Positions 49,745 to 59,641 are shown, counted from the stretch's first letter. The stretch is 64,000 nucleotides of DNA from Spirochaetota bacterium (GCA_029265255.1 JAJUJQ010000010.1:1-64000), one strand, 5' to 3'. Program-made: numbers and translations. The notes: a model not told the origin generated them from the sequence alone.

Positions 49745-50746
49745 ATGGCGCACACTATGCACGCAATGGTTATTCGCCGTACCGGTGGTCCCGATGTATT
49801 CGAACAGGAGGAACTGCCCATTCCGGAACCTGGTCCAGGGCAAGTGCTGGTCAAAGTGGCTGCCACCTCGGTCAATCCAATCGATTGCAAGGTACGATCC
49901 GGAGCGGTCGGCATGCTCCCTCCTTTTCCTGCCGTACTCCATGGGGATATCTCCGGCACCATCGTCGCGTGTGGTCCTGGAATCAGGCGGTTCAGGGAAG
50001 GAGATCAGGTGTTCGGCATGGTCGGCTGGACCGGTGGGGAAGGCGGAGCGCTCGCGGAATTCGCGCGCTGCGATGAGCGGCTCTTGGCTCTCGCGCCGCG
50101 CTCGATTCCGCTTGTGGAGGCTGCGGCGCTTCCGGTTGCTGCGCTGGCCGCATGGCAGGCGCTTGCTCGAAAGATCGTGATCCGCAAGGGAATGAGCCTG
50201 CTGGTCGTGGGAGGCGCAGGTGGCGTGGGACACTTTGGTGTGCAGATCGGCAAGGCACTTGGCGCGCAGGTAGCCGCGACCGTATCGAGCGAGGAAAAGG
50301 CCGCGGTGGCGCTGCGTGCGGGTGCCGATCAGATTATACGCTACGATTTAGAACAGACAGAAGACTATGTCCTTCGTCTGACAGGGGGGCGCGGTTTTGA
50401 TGCCGTTTTCGATACCGCGGGAGGGCAGAACCTGCCTCGCTCGTTTGTGGCTGCAAAACCAGGCGGGGCCGTCGTCACCATCGCTGCCCGGGCTACGGTC
50501 GACATCAGTCTCATGCACGCCAAAGGCCTCGATCTGCATGTGGTGTTTGTGTTGCTTCCGATTCTGCGGGGAGAAGGTCGGGAAATTATTGGAGAGGACC
50601 TTGTCAGGATTGCAGAGATGGTCGACACAGCGAGGGTACGGGCGATTATCTATCCGCGGATATTTTCACTTGAATCGGCGGGCGAGGCGCATCGGCTTCT
50701 GGAGAGCGGCGCGCACTATGGCAAGCTGCTCGTTGTAGTATCATAA
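49745..50746 (+). CDS. Zinc-independent medium-chain dehydrogenase (quinone oxidoreductase type)
   Basis: 333 residues, MDR family QOR branch: N-terminal PDVFEQEELPIPEPGPGQVLVKV, GDISGTIVACG, VFGMVG, and the NADPH-binding LVVGGAGGVGHFGVQIGKALG. No zinc ligands are seen. Reduces quinones or enones. ATG 49745 is preceded by GGGGAGG. It lies 39 nt after acyP on the same strand, possibly one transcript. Confidence 0.9.
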   Translation: MAHTMHAMVIRRTGGPDVFEQEELPIPEPGPGQVLVKVAATSVNPIDCKVRSGAVGMLPPFPAVLHGDISGTIVACGPGIRRFREGDQVFGMVGWTGGEGGALAEFARCDERLLALAPRSIPLVEAAALPVAALAAWQALARKIVIRKGMSLLVVGGAGGVGHFGVQIGKALGAQVAATVSSEEKAAVALRAGADQIIRYDLEQTEDYVLRLTGGRGFDAVFDTAGGQNLPRSFVAAKPGGAVVTIAARATVDISLMHAKGLDLHVVFVLLPILRGEGREIIGEDLVRIAEMVDTARVRAIIYPRIFSLESAGEAHRLLESGAHYGKLLVVVS

Positions 50747-50827
50747 AGCGGCAACCCTGACGAAGACGCCGGGCAGCCGGATGCGGTCGCGATGGCGCGC
50801 TGCTCGCCGCAATGATACCGCGGGGTT

Positions 50828-51817
50828 TCAGAAATCTCTTATCAACAGACTTTCGACGAGTTTCGCGATAATCTCCCGAGCCTCACCTTCCGGCAGTCCC
50901 GCGATTTCTTTTCTGGCAAGACGCGTGTAGCGGCCCGCTTCTTCACGAGCCTTCGGAAGGGCGGCTGTCGATCTGACGATTTCCACGATATGGCTCACCG
51001 GCGCGTTTTTATTATGAACCTTCGCGAGCAGCGGACGAAGTTCCTCGGGCTTTTCCTCCAGCGCGAAGATGAGAGGCAGTGTGCAGAGCCCTTCCCTAAT
51101 GTCGTTCCCCACCGGTTTCTTGAGGGTTTCCAGGCTCGATTCATAGTCGAGGATGTCGTCGATGATCTGGAAGGCCATGCCGAGATTGTAGCCTGTCCGC
51201 CTGAGGCGCTGGGTAACTGCGGAATTGCAGCCTGTTTCGGACGCGCCGATGTGGAGAGCCAGCGAGAACAGGGCGGCGGTTTTCCCCGCGATGGTCTGCA
51301 AATATCGGCGGCGCGAGGGATTGAAGCGGTACTTATCCAGGTCCTGCTGGATTTCCGCCTTGCAAATGGCGCTGACAAACTCGGCGAGGAGCACCGCCCG
51401 ATCCGGTTTTAGGTATGTGGCTATGATTCGGTAACATTGGGAGAAGAGCCAGTCACCCGCCAGAATGGCGCTGGTGGTGCCTGCCTTTTGGTGAATAGAG
51501 GGGATGCCTCTCCGATGACTTGCCCGGTCAATGATATCGTCGTGGATGAGGGTTGCGGTATGGAGCATTTCGATAGCTGCCGCGATATGAATCAGGCGGT
51601 CCTCATCCTTCGCGCGTTGGCGCTTCTTGTTTGCGAGCCCGAATTTTCCTCCTATATAGACCAGGGCCGGTCTGAGCATTTTCCCTCCCGATTCGACCAT
51701 GGCGCGCATATCGTCGGCTAACGGAAAGGAATTCCGGTCGAACGTCGAGAGAATCAGCGCTTCGACATGATCGAGAAACCGTTCGATATCGGGCAAGTCT
51801 TTCCAATAATGAGTCAT
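50828..51817 (-). CDS. Polyprenyl diphosphate synthase (trans-isoprenyl)
   Basis: 329 residues. First Asp-rich motif in TATLIHDDIIDRASHRRG, second in AFQIIDDILDYE. Short hydrophobic residues upstream of the first motif suggest a long-chain product (C35-C40 type), the usual precursor of menaquinone side chains, but chain length cannot be fixed from sequence. It may supply the quinone reduced by NQR and the NDH-2-like enzyme (inference). Start at 51817 behind GGAG. Confidence 0.9.
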   Translation of the reverse strand: MTHYWKDLPDIERFLDHVEALILSTFDRNSFPLADDMRAMVESGGKMLRPALVYIGGKFGLANKKRQRAKDEDRLIHIAAAIEMLHTATLIHDDIIDRASHRRGIPSIHQKAGTTSAILAGDWLFSQCYRIIATYLKPDRAVLLAEFVSAICKAEIQQDLDKYRFNPSRRRYLQTIAGKTAALFSLALHIGASETGCNSAVTQRLRRTGYNLGMAFQIIDDILDYESSLETLKKPVGNDIREGLCTLPLIFALEEKPEELRPLLAKVHNKNAPVSHIVEIVRSTAALPKAREEAGRYTRLARKEIAGLPEGEAREIIAKLVESLLIRDF

Positions 51818-51828
51818 AATGCTCCCGA

Positions 51829-51872
51829 AAAAAGAGGGCGGCGGCGTGCTCCTCGCACGTTATCCGCCGCCA
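51829..51872 (-). terminator. Rho-independent terminator between NDH-2 fusion gene and polyprenyl synthase
   Basis: Minus-strand stem GGCGGCGG / CCGCCGCC with an inner CGTGC / GCACG stem, then CTC and six T residues (51834-51829). It ends the oxidoreductase transcript. It is so close to the next start (51817) that some readthrough or a promoter within it is needed for the synthase. Confidence 0.85.
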
Positions 51873-51909
51873 TCATGCAATGCACTAGAATCTGCTTCAG
51901 GATGCCGGC

Positions 51910-53868
51910 TTATTTGGCTGGATCATCGGCATAGAAATGCCACTTGCGGGCAAACCGAGTGCCGTTCCACCACCGCTTGATGGCTGGAATGAGCCAGTAG
52001 TCGATACCGAACGACCTTCCTGCCCCTCCTAGCATCACGATCGCCGCAAATACAAACCACAACTGGTTCCATGCGAACATGCCGGACATGGTGAAGATGA
52101 CACACATCGCGATGCTCGCGGCCGCGGCGAGCCAGGTGAAGCAGCCACCGAACAGAGCCAGACCGATGCCGATTTCCATGAATACAATCATGATCTGGAA
52201 CAGAGTATAGGGCACATGGGCGAAGATGCCATCCATGAAGGTATGGCGGAACCAGGTGACGATACCGGCATTCGGATCGAATATGGGTTTGGTGAGGTCC
52301 CATACGACCTTGAATGCCTTCTGAGTCGCTTCGGCGGCACCGGAAACGGCGGCCGACGCCGCGCTGGTCGCCTCTGGGGCCGCAGCGGCGGCGCTCGCGG
52401 CGGTAGTCGCCTCGGCGGCACCTTCCCACGCGCTGGCGGCGCTCGTCGCTTCGACCGCCTTCACGCCTGCCTGAACGACACCAGGCGAGAACATCCATCC
52501 CGATTTAGAACCCGCGGAGAACGCCAGCCAGCCTTCGCCGATCTTGTTGATTCCTTCGAACAGCCACATAAGCCCTAGCCACATGCGCAATAGGAGCGGC
52601 CAGTACGGTCGAATCTTGTACGAAGCGAAGTTGCCGATAAAGGAACGGCGATCCTTCTGGTCCAGGAATTCGTGCTTGAGGTATTCCCATACCTGATTGA
52701 TGCCGGCGATGTTCAGCAGGTACCAGACGTTGATAAGGTGCTTGATGGCGAGCGCGACCCAGCCGCTGGTCTTCATGCCGCCTGCGTTGGATACGCCGTA
52801 ATGGCTGCCGAGCGAGATCATGAAGCCATGGTAGTTCGGCTTGAACTGGTGCCGCTCGCCGCCGTCGATATCAGCGATGATGTTTTTGGCGGCAGCCTCA
52901 GCCGTAAAGTGAGCGGTCTCGACAATCTGCGCGAGGGGTTTTTCGTTGTATATGAGTCCGGAAATATCGCCCACTACGTAGACAAAGGGATATTTGACAG
53001 ACTTGAGTTCCATGTCGCAGTCGAGCCGGTTGCGCTTGCCCGCAGGCAGCCCAAGCTGGCCGGCGAAGCTCGAGCCTTTGACACCACAGGTCCAGATAAA
53101 CGTTTCGGTTTCAACGACCTGGCCGGTTTTAAGCAGGACCTTGCCGGGCTCCGCGCCGATGATGGCCGCGTTCAGCATGATTTCGCAGCGGCGCTTCTTG
53201 AGGTACTTTTCCGCCTTGGCGCGCAGGGGCTCTTCGAGAATGGGAAGAATGGAAGGCAGCGCTTCAATGTTGAGGATGCGGACCTCGTTCGGATCGAGAT
53301 AAAGCTTGCGGCACATGACATCGCGGTGATCCAGAAGCTCGCCAATCATCTCAATGCCAGTAAAGCCGGCGCCGGCGACCACAAAAGTCAGCAGCCTGCG
53401 GCGGCGCTCGGGATCGGTTTCGAGCGATGCTTCGTAGAATTTGTCTTCTATATGCTTCCGGATCTTCATCGCATCTTCGAACGACCAGAGTGTGAAGGAG
53501 TTCTCCGCGATTCCGGGGATACCGAAGAATTCCGGCTCAGCGCCAACGCCAAGAATGATATAGTCGAAATCGTATGTCTGTGCCTTGCCTGTCGCCTTCT
53601 TTGCTTCGAAATCGATTTTCTCGATAGTGTCAAGTACCACATTGATGCGTTTGGCGCCAAAGATTTTTTTAAAGCTGACCTGTACCGACTCTGGCTCGGT
53701 TCGCCAGCCCGCGACCTCGTGCAGCTCCGTCATAAGCGTATGGAATGGGCGCTTGTCCACGAGGGTGATTTCGATATCATCCCGTTTCCGGAAGTGCTTT
53801 TCAAGAATCTTGCCGGCCCAGACACCACCGTATCCGCCGCCAAGAATGAGAATTTTCTTCGTTGCCAT
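51910..53868 (-). CDS. NDH-2-like NADH dehydrogenase fused to a DoxX-like membrane domain
   Basis: 652 residues. The N-terminal about 400 are a type II NADH:quinone oxidoreductase: FAD-binding ILGGGYGGVWAGKIL, NAD-binding FVVAGAGFTGIEMIGELL and the second FAD motif FVYVVGDISG. The C-terminal about 200 are a DoxX/DoxD-like membrane unit: MWLGLMWLFEGINKIGEGW, then FQIMIVFMEIGIGLALFGG and two further helices. Between them (about 469-518) lies an Ala/Thr/Glu/Ser-rich low-complexity insert with repeated ATSAASA-like units. Should pass NADH electrons to the quinone pool without pumping. Start at 53868 behind GGGGT. Confidence 0.88.
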   Translation of the reverse strand: MATKKILILGGGYGGVWAGKILEKHFRKRDDIEITLVDKRPFHTLMTELHEVAGWRTEPESVQVSFKKIFGAKRINVVLDTIEKIDFEAKKATGKAQTYDFDYIILGVGAEPEFFGIPGIAENSFTLWSFEDAMKIRKHIEDKFYEASLETDPERRRRLLTFVVAGAGFTGIEMIGELLDHRDVMCRKLYLDPNEVRILNIEALPSILPILEEPLRAKAEKYLKKRRCEIMLNAAIIGAEPGKVLLKTGQVVETETFIWTCGVKGSSFAGQLGLPAGKRNRLDCDMELKSVKYPFVYVVGDISGLIYNEKPLAQIVETAHFTAEAAAKNIIADIDGGERHQFKPNYHGFMISLGSHYGVSNAGGMKTSGWVALAIKHLINVWYLLNIAGINQVWEYLKHEFLDQKDRRSFIGNFASYKIRPYWPLLLRMWLGLMWLFEGINKIGEGWLAFSAGSKSGWMFSPGVVQAGVKAVEATSAASAWEGAAEATTAASAAAAAPEATSAASAAVSGAAEATQKAFKVVWDLTKPIFDPNAGIVTWFRHTFMDGIFAHVPYTLFQIMIVFMEIGIGLALFGGCFTWLAAAASIAMCVIFTMSGMFAWNQLWFVFAAIVMLGGAGRSFGIDYWLIPAIKRWWNGTRFARKWHFYADDPAK

Positions 53869-53965
53869 GTACGTGACCCCACTATTTCAAGATTCTGAAA
53901 CCATGCATTATGATACAACATTATCTATATTTTGACTATAGTATTTTTTGTTTTTACCATTCGTA

Positions 53966-53994
53966 TTCACTATCAGGGCGTTTTCCGCTATGAT
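53966..53994 (+). promoter_or_regulatory. Promoter of the helicase-like gene
   Basis: -35-like TTCACT (53966-53971), 17-nt spacer, -10 TATGAT (53989-53994). An ATG at 54003 opens a 12-codon ORF (MKMTDSALRHFS) that ends before the main gene, so a short upstream ORF is possible. The other half of this divergent gap (53869-53965) is AT-rich and serves the leftward gene. Confidence 0.5.
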
Positions 53995-54078
53995 GAGGTT
54001 TTATGAAAATGACGGACAGTGCCCTACGGCACTTTTCATAGACGTATCTGTTGTTACACGCAGAGGGAAGGATCTGAC

Positions 54079-55635
54079 ATGGAACGATTCCTCGAACAGA
54101 TGGGATGGGGCAGAGACCCTGTCGTCCATGCATTTGCCCAGGCGGTGCAGAATGATTTTTTCGACCGCCGGAAGGACATACTGGTTCATGATGAAAGCGT
54201 GGAATATCGGGCGCCGCTCATTGTGGCGCTGGCTGGCAAGTGGCTGGAAACGCGGAGCGAAGGGGTGCCGCCTCGAGTGCTGATGCTGGCGGAAAGCGCG
54301 GCACTTGTCCCCGGCCTCAGGACAAATCTTGAAAAAGCAGGCATACCGTACGTGATATGTTCTACGGAGGAAGAGACGAAAAGCCAGACGCGGGAACTGG
54401 AAACCGTGCCGTTTGTGTGCATCAGCGCGTCGCTCTTCATGACCGCGGTTCAGGAACCGTCGTTTCGGCCGCGGGAATTCGGTCTGCTGATCATGGAAGG
54501 CGCGGATCTATTTGGAGAGCTCCCCAGCGAGCTGCAGCGGAAGATGTGGGGCTATCTCCTGCCCCCCTGGGAGCGCCGTGCCGCGCTCTTCGCAACGCGA
54601 CTTGGAGCGAGAACAAAGAATACCGCGCTGGACTTCGCGGATAACCCCGTGATAGTCGTCCTCAAGAAAGCGCACGCAAGCCTTTCGGCAATTCCAGCGA
54701 CCTTCTATCACATCTCGTCCGATGCCAAATTCCGCCTGCTTCTGGCATGCCTCAAGGAAGAAGGTACGGAGAAGGCGCTCGTTTTCTGCAACCTTCGCCA
54801 GACATCGAAAGAAGTGGAGGTGCGTCTCAGGTTGAATCATATTCCCGCGCAGCATGTGTCTGCCGCGGCACCAGCTGAGAAGAACGCAGCCTTATTCAAA
54901 CGATTCCGCGAAGGGGATACTCCGCTTGTGCTTGTAGTATCGAACGATAATCTCGAGGTACTGCCTTCCGAAATCGGGAAGCACGCGATCCATTACGATA
55001 TCCCCCTCGACGCGGATATCTATCTTGAACGGGTACGGACGCTCGATTCCGGGCGGGCGCGGATGGTTGGGCTGGTATGCGAACGGTACGAGGTAGGGCT
55101 ATCGGCGATTGAATCGCGATTCGGTATCCATTTGCAAGTCAAGGAAATCGAGGAAGGAACCCTGGCGTCTGAGGACCTGAGCGCGGGAGTACCGCTTGAT
55201 CTTAAATCCAATCGGCGTGTGCCGGAGAGAGAGCAGCGCCGCAGAGCTGACGTAACGCCGCGTGAAAAGTCGATACCAGGTGGTCAGCAAAAATCCGCCA
55301 ACGCCAGGAAGCCGAACAGAACCAGACCTCTGTCTGCAGGATCTGGACGTGGAAGCGCCCCGCATGAGAACGCGGCTCGAAGAAGAAACTTTTCGGAAAA
55401 ACAGGGCAAAAACCCTGCTTCCTCACGTCTGGACGCCGACGCGCTCTATCGAATGAGCTCGGAGGAACGGCTTGCCTATTTTCGTGACAAATATCGGACT
55501 TTGCTGAAATCGCCGCCAGCTCAAGGACCTGTGCCGTCCGAATCCCCACATCCATCTTCCGAGCAGGATCCCCCCGGCGAAGGGATTCTCAAGCGCCTCA
55601 TCGGCAAGCTATTCTCTTCCGATGACACCGAATAA
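54079..55635 (+). CDS. Degenerate DEAD-box helicase-like protein
   Basis: 518 residues with the overall two-RecA-domain layout of DEAD-box RNA helicases but broken motifs. The Walker A region reads HDESVEYRAPLI (37-48) with no GKT; DEAD is replaced by EGAD (140-143) in LLIMEGADLFGEL; SAT is FATR (161-164). Domain 2 keeps ALVFCNLRQTSKEVE and LVVSND but the arginine-finger motif VI reads YLERVRTLDSGRARMVG. ATP hydrolysis is therefore unlikely. The tail from about residue 370 is basic, Arg/Ser/Gly-rich and disordered, suggesting RNA binding, and ends in a hydrophobic helix. Start ATG 54079 is behind GAAGG. Confidence 0.8.
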   Translation: MERFLEQMGWGRDPVVHAFAQAVQNDFFDRRKDILVHDESVEYRAPLIVALAGKWLETRSEGVPPRVLMLAESAALVPGLRTNLEKAGIPYVICSTEEETKSQTRELETVPFVCISASLFMTAVQEPSFRPREFGLLIMEGADLFGELPSELQRKMWGYLLPPWERRAALFATRLGARTKNTALDFADNPVIVVLKKAHASLSAIPATFYHISSDAKFRLLLACLKEEGTEKALVFCNLRQTSKEVEVRLRLNHIPAQHVSAAAPAEKNAALFKRFREGDTPLVLVVSNDNLEVLPSEIGKHAIHYDIPLDADIYLERVRTLDSGRARMVGLVCERYEVGLSAIESRFGIHLQVKEIEEGTLASEDLSAGVPLDLKSNRRVPEREQRRRADVTPREKSIPGGQQKSANARKPNRTRPLSAGSGRGSAPHENAARRRNFSEKQGKNPASSRLDADALYRMSSEERLAYFRDKYRTLLKSPPAQGPVPSESPHPSSEQDPPGEGILKRLIGKLFSSDDTE

Positions 55636-55666
55636 TCGATGTCTTTAATATAGAAGGAAGGAAGCA

Positions 55667-58207
55667 ATGAAAATTCACGCTCATACCATAAAACCTACGC
55701 TTAAGGGAAGGCTCTCCAAGCTTGATACTCTCGCGCGCAACCTCTGGCTCTCCTGGAACTTTGACGCGGTGTCGTTATTCATGCGCATCGATGGAGACCT
55801 CTGGGTTGCCTCGGGTCAAAACCCCGTCAAGATGCTCGGCATGCTCAGTCAGCAGAGGATCGATCAGCTCGCGAGCGATGCTTCCTTTCTTGCTGATCTT
55901 GACGAAGTCTATGCCAAGTTTCAGCGGTATCTTAAAAGCAAGACCTGGTACAAGGGGCCGCGGGACTCGGTTATTGCCTATTTCTCGATGGAATATGGAC
56001 TTGATGTCTCTCTCCCCACCTATTCCGGTGGGCTTGGTGTCCTTTCGGGCGATCATCTGAAAACCTCGAGTGATCTTGGGCTGCCGCTTGTCGGGGTAGG
56101 GCTGCTCTACCGCCAGGGATACTTCCGCCAATACCTCAACGCAGATGGCTTCCAGCAGGAAACCTATCCGGAAAACGACTGGTACAACATGCCGGTTGAG
56201 CATTGCCTCGACGTGGATGGCAAGCCGCTCCTTATCAGCGTGGACATGGCGGGCAAAAGCATATGGGCAGCTATCTGGCAGGTACAGATTGGCCGGACAC
56301 GGCTCTACCTGCTCGATACTAATATACCCGAAAACAGCCCCGAAGATCGTACCATCACCGCGACGCTGTACGGCGGCGACAAGGACGTGCGGATTCGTCA
56401 GGAAATTCTGCTTGGCATCGGGGGTATCCGAGCCCTCAAGGCCCTCGGTATCAAGGTGGCTGCCACCCATATGAACGAAGGGCATTCTGCGTTCCTCGCG
56501 CTGGAGCGGATTCGAGTCCTCATGCAGGAACATGGGCTTGATTTTCACGCGGCGGTACAGGCCTTTATCCCGACCAACATCTTTACGACACATACGCCGG
56601 TACCAGCAGGGAATGAGCGCTTCGGCATCGATCTCATGGAAAAATACTTCCGGTCCTTTGTTGCGGCACTTGGGGTTGATTGGAACGAATTCCTCGGCCT
56701 GGGAAGGGAAAATCCCTTCGATCAGCAGGAGAGTTTCTGCATGACCGTGTTCGCGCTGCGGCTTTCCGCCCGATCCAATGGGGTATCGGCGATCCATGGG
56801 GAAGTAAGCCGCCGTATGTGGCGTAACCTGTGGCCACAGATGGAATCCAAAGAAATACCGATCGGTCATGTCACCAACGGTGTCCATCCGCGTACATGGA
56901 TAAGCCACGACATGCTCTCCCTTCTGGATCGGTTTCTTGGGCCCGACTTCTATTTCGAGCCGGACAATCCTGCCATTTGGTCCTTTATTGACCGCATTTC
57001 GGACGAGGAGCTGTGGCGTACCCACGAACGGCGACGCGAGCGACTCGTTGCCTCATGCCGCAGCAGACTGGCTGCTTCCTACAAGCGTCTTGGTCTTCCT
57101 GATGGAGAGATTATCCGTTCCAGCGATGTGTTGTCTCCCTATGCGTTAACCATCAGCTTCGCCCGCCGCTTTGCCACCTACAAGCGGGGAACCCTGCTTT
57201 TAAAAGACCCAGACCGGCTTATCCGCCTGCTTTCCAATAAGGACATGCCGCTTCAGATCGTCATTTCGGGCAAGGCGCATCCGCATGACCAGCCAGGGAA
57301 GGAGCTCATCAGGGAGCTCGTGCACTTCTCCCGGCGAAAGGACATATTTGGCAAAATTGTATTCATTGAAGATTACGATATGGGAATTGCCCGGTACATG
57401 GTGAGCGGTTCGGATGTGTGGCTCAATACTCCGCGGCGCCCACTCGAAGCTTCCGGTACTTCGGGAATGAAGGCGGGAATGAATGGCGTTCTTAACTGCT
57501 CTATTCTTGATGGCTGGTTTGCTGAAGCCTATACACCAGAGATAGGCTGGGCGATCGGTTCGGGAGAAGAGTACCAGGACGAAGAGCTTCAGGACAGGAT
57601 CGAGGCAGAAGATCTCTATGACCTGCTCGAGAACGAAATTCTGCCACTCTTCTACAACCGCGGGCGCGACAACATTCCTCGTGGCTGGATCGCCAAGATG
57701 CGCGCGTCCATGAAGCAGATCGGGTCGCGATTCGCTACCCATCGCATGCTGAAGGAATACTATGAACGCTATTACCAGCCGGCGATTGACGAAAGCAGGG
57801 TGCTTGAGGCGGATGGGTATCGACGCAGCATTTCGCTGGCCGCGTTTATTGACAGGGTGTCCCGGGCCTGGCCGAATGTTCGCGTGATCGATTTTTTCGA
57901 TGACGGAGCGCCCGTCGTTAATCGTGGCACACCGCTCACGGTGACCGCGCTGGTTGATCTTGGCGGACTCTCTCCTGATGAAGTGCTGGTCGAATGCTAC
58001 AAAGGGAGGCTGTCGAGCCGCGGAGAAATCGAGGATGGAGCGCGGCTTCCCATGACGCTGGTTGGGCGCGAGGGCGATATCTATCGTTATTCCTGTACTA
58101 TGCATGGTGAGACGACTGGCCAGGTGGGGCACTCGGTACGTATTCTTCCTGCACATCCCGCGCTGGACGGGCGTATTCTTCCTGGATTGGTACGCTGGGC
58201 GGAGTAA
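55667..58207 (+). CDS. glgP: Alpha-glucan (glycogen/maltodextrin) phosphorylase
   Basis: 846 residues, GT35 family, the bacterial alpha-glucan phosphorylase type lacking the vertebrate N-terminal regulatory part. Motifs: FSMEYGLDVSLPTYSGGLG with GDHLK, and the PLP lysine (about residue 602) in EASGTSGMKAGMNG. Releases glucose-1-phosphate from alpha-1,4 glucans. The C-terminal about 130 residues are an extra beta-rich segment. Ribosome site AAGGAAGGAAG. It precedes the glpA operon by 6 nt. Confidence 0.95.
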   Translation: MKIHAHTIKPTLKGRLSKLDTLARNLWLSWNFDAVSLFMRIDGDLWVASGQNPVKMLGMLSQQRIDQLASDASFLADLDEVYAKFQRYLKSKTWYKGPRDSVIAYFSMEYGLDVSLPTYSGGLGVLSGDHLKTSSDLGLPLVGVGLLYRQGYFRQYLNADGFQQETYPENDWYNMPVEHCLDVDGKPLLISVDMAGKSIWAAIWQVQIGRTRLYLLDTNIPENSPEDRTITATLYGGDKDVRIRQEILLGIGGIRALKALGIKVAATHMNEGHSAFLALERIRVLMQEHGLDFHAAVQAFIPTNIFTTHTPVPAGNERFGIDLMEKYFRSFVAALGVDWNEFLGLGRENPFDQQESFCMTVFALRLSARSNGVSAIHGEVSRRMWRNLWPQMESKEIPIGHVTNGVHPRTWISHDMLSLLDRFLGPDFYFEPDNPAIWSFIDRISDEELWRTHERRRERLVASCRSRLAASYKRLGLPDGEIIRSSDVLSPYALTISFARRFATYKRGTLLLKDPDRLIRLLSNKDMPLQIVISGKAHPHDQPGKELIRELVHFSRRKDIFGKIVFIEDYDMGIARYMVSGSDVWLNTPRRPLEASGTSGMKAGMNGVLNCSILDGWFAEAYTPEIGWAIGSGEEYQDEELQDRIEAEDLYDLLENEILPLFYNRGRDNIPRGWIAKMRASMKQIGSRFATHRMLKEYYERYYQPAIDESRVLEADGYRRSISLAAFIDRVSRAWPNVRVIDFFDDGAPVVNRGTPLTVTALVDLGGLSPDEVLVECYKGRLSSRGEIEDGARLPMTLVGREGDIYRYSCTMHGETTGQVGHSVRILPAHPALDGRILPGLVRWAE

Positions 58208-58213
58208 CGCGGT

Positions 58214-59641
58214 ATGGAGCAATTTGATGTAGCTATTATCGGAGCAGGCGTATGCGGCGCGAATATTGCGCGCAAACTGTCCCAGTATGAGCTGGATGTG
58301 GTGCTGCTCGAAAAAGAAATCGATGTCTCGCTCGGCACCTCGAAAGCCAATTCCGGCATTGTCCATGGCGGGTTTCATGATCATATCAGCACGCTGAAAG
58401 CGCAGCTCGAACTGAGGGGTGCGCTCATGTTCGACCGCCTCCATGAGGAGCTCGATTTTCCGTTCGAACGCTGCGGAATTCTTGTCGCGGCGCTGCACGA
58501 GGATGAAATGCGGGTTATCGAGCAGCTGTATCTGCGGGGTGTGGAAAATGGCGTGATCGGAATCGAAATGTGCTCGCGCGAGCGCATGCTCGAACTGGAA
58601 CCTGTGCTGAGCCCGGATGTGGTGGGCGGATTGTACGCGCCATCAGGCGGTATTCTTGAGCCGTACCGTTTTGTGTTTTCGCTGGTGGAATCAGCGCGCA
58701 AGAATGGGGTGCAAGTAAGGACAGAATTTGAGGTCGCGCATGTTTCGCGCGAAGGCGAATTCTGGGCGCTGCACGCACGGAATGGCCAGCAGATCCGCGC
58801 CCGCTTTGTGGTCAATTCCGCGGGACTCCACGCGGACACCGTTTCGCGCGCGTTTGGCGCGGAATCATTCGAAATCACGCCGCGCAAAGGTGAGTACTAC
58901 TTGTTGGACCGAACGATGAAGGCAAAGCCCTCGCGCGTCATCTTCCCTGTACCAACCGAGGTTTCCAAGGGGATTCTTGTCATTCCCACCGTAGAAGGGA
59001 CAGTGCTGATCGGACCGACTGCGTCACCGGCTCAGGATAAAGACGACTTCGCAACCACCAGAGATCAGCTCGAACATATCCTCTACGCAGCCCGCACCAT
59101 GGTTCCCGGCATCTCCGAAAACGATGTGATTACCAGCTTCGCGGGTCTGCGGGCAGCCTACGGTAGTGATTTTTATATCGCGCTGTCGGAAAAGGTGCCT
59201 GCGCTTGTTCAGGTTGCCGGTATCCAGTCGCCCGGTCTGACCGCGAGTCCCGCGATTGGTGAATATGTGAAGGACCTGCTTAAAAAGGCAGGTTTGCGAC
59301 TTGTGGAAAAATCCGATTGGGATCCTTATGTGCACAAGGTGCCCCGCGCGCGCGACGCGGATCCCTATGCCCTCGATGCGCTTGTGAACGAAGATCCAGC
59401 TTATGGCGATATTGTATGCCGTTGCGAGCGTGTCAGCGAGGCTGAAATCGTCAAGGCGATCCGAGCAGGCCATACCACCCTCGATGGTATCAAGTACTAT
59501 ACCAGAGCTCAGATGGGGCGCTGCCAAGGCGGGTTCTGCACGTATCGCATTATCAGAATCCTCATGCGGGAAACCGGCATGAGCTGGGATCAAATCACCA
59601 AACGCGGCGGCGATTCCGTCATTCTGAAGGGGACACTATGA
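58214..59641 (+). CDS. glpA: Anaerobic glycerol-3-phosphate dehydrogenase-type FAD oxidoreductase with BFD domain
   Basis: 475 residues. FAD-binding VAIIGAGVCGANIARKLS, DAO-family core with GTSKANSGIVHGGF, and a C-terminal [2Fe-2S] BFD domain (CRCERVSEAEI, MGRCQGGFC). Oxidises glycerol-3-phosphate to dihydroxyacetone phosphate with its GlpB partner downstream. ATG 58214 starts 6 nt after glgP. A similar DAO-type enzyme for another 2-hydroxyacid cannot be excluded, but the GlpB and DUF1667 partners fit glycerol. Confidence 0.85.
   Translation: MEQFDVAIIGAGVCGANIARKLSQYELDVVLLEKEIDVSLGTSKANSGIVHGGFHDHISTLKAQLELRGALMFDRLHEELDFPFERCGILVAALHEDEMRVIEQLYLRGVENGVIGIEMCSRERMLELEPVLSPDVVGGLYAPSGGILEPYRFVFSLVESARKNGVQVRTEFEVAHVSREGEFWALHARNGQQIRARFVVNSAGLHADTVSRAFGAESFEITPRKGEYYLLDRTMKAKPSRVIFPVPTEVSKGILVIPTVEGTVLIGPTASPAQDKDDFATTRDQLEHILYAARTMVPGISENDVITSFAGLRAAYGSDFYIALSEKVPALVQVAGIQSPGLTASPAIGEYVKDLLKKAGLRLVEKSDWDPYVHKVPRARDADPYALDALVNEDPAYGDIVCRCERVSEAEIVKAIRAGHTTLDGIKYYTRAQMGRCQGGFCTYRIIRILMRETGMSWDQITKRGGDSVILKGTL

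Noticed and set aside
52672..53898. A 408-codon open frame on the plus strand
   Set aside because: It lies wholly antisense to the NDH-2 fusion gene and has no family resemblance. GC-rich codon structure often opens the opposite strand. The same applies to long frames at 34259-35365, 43933-45000 and 55775-57025.
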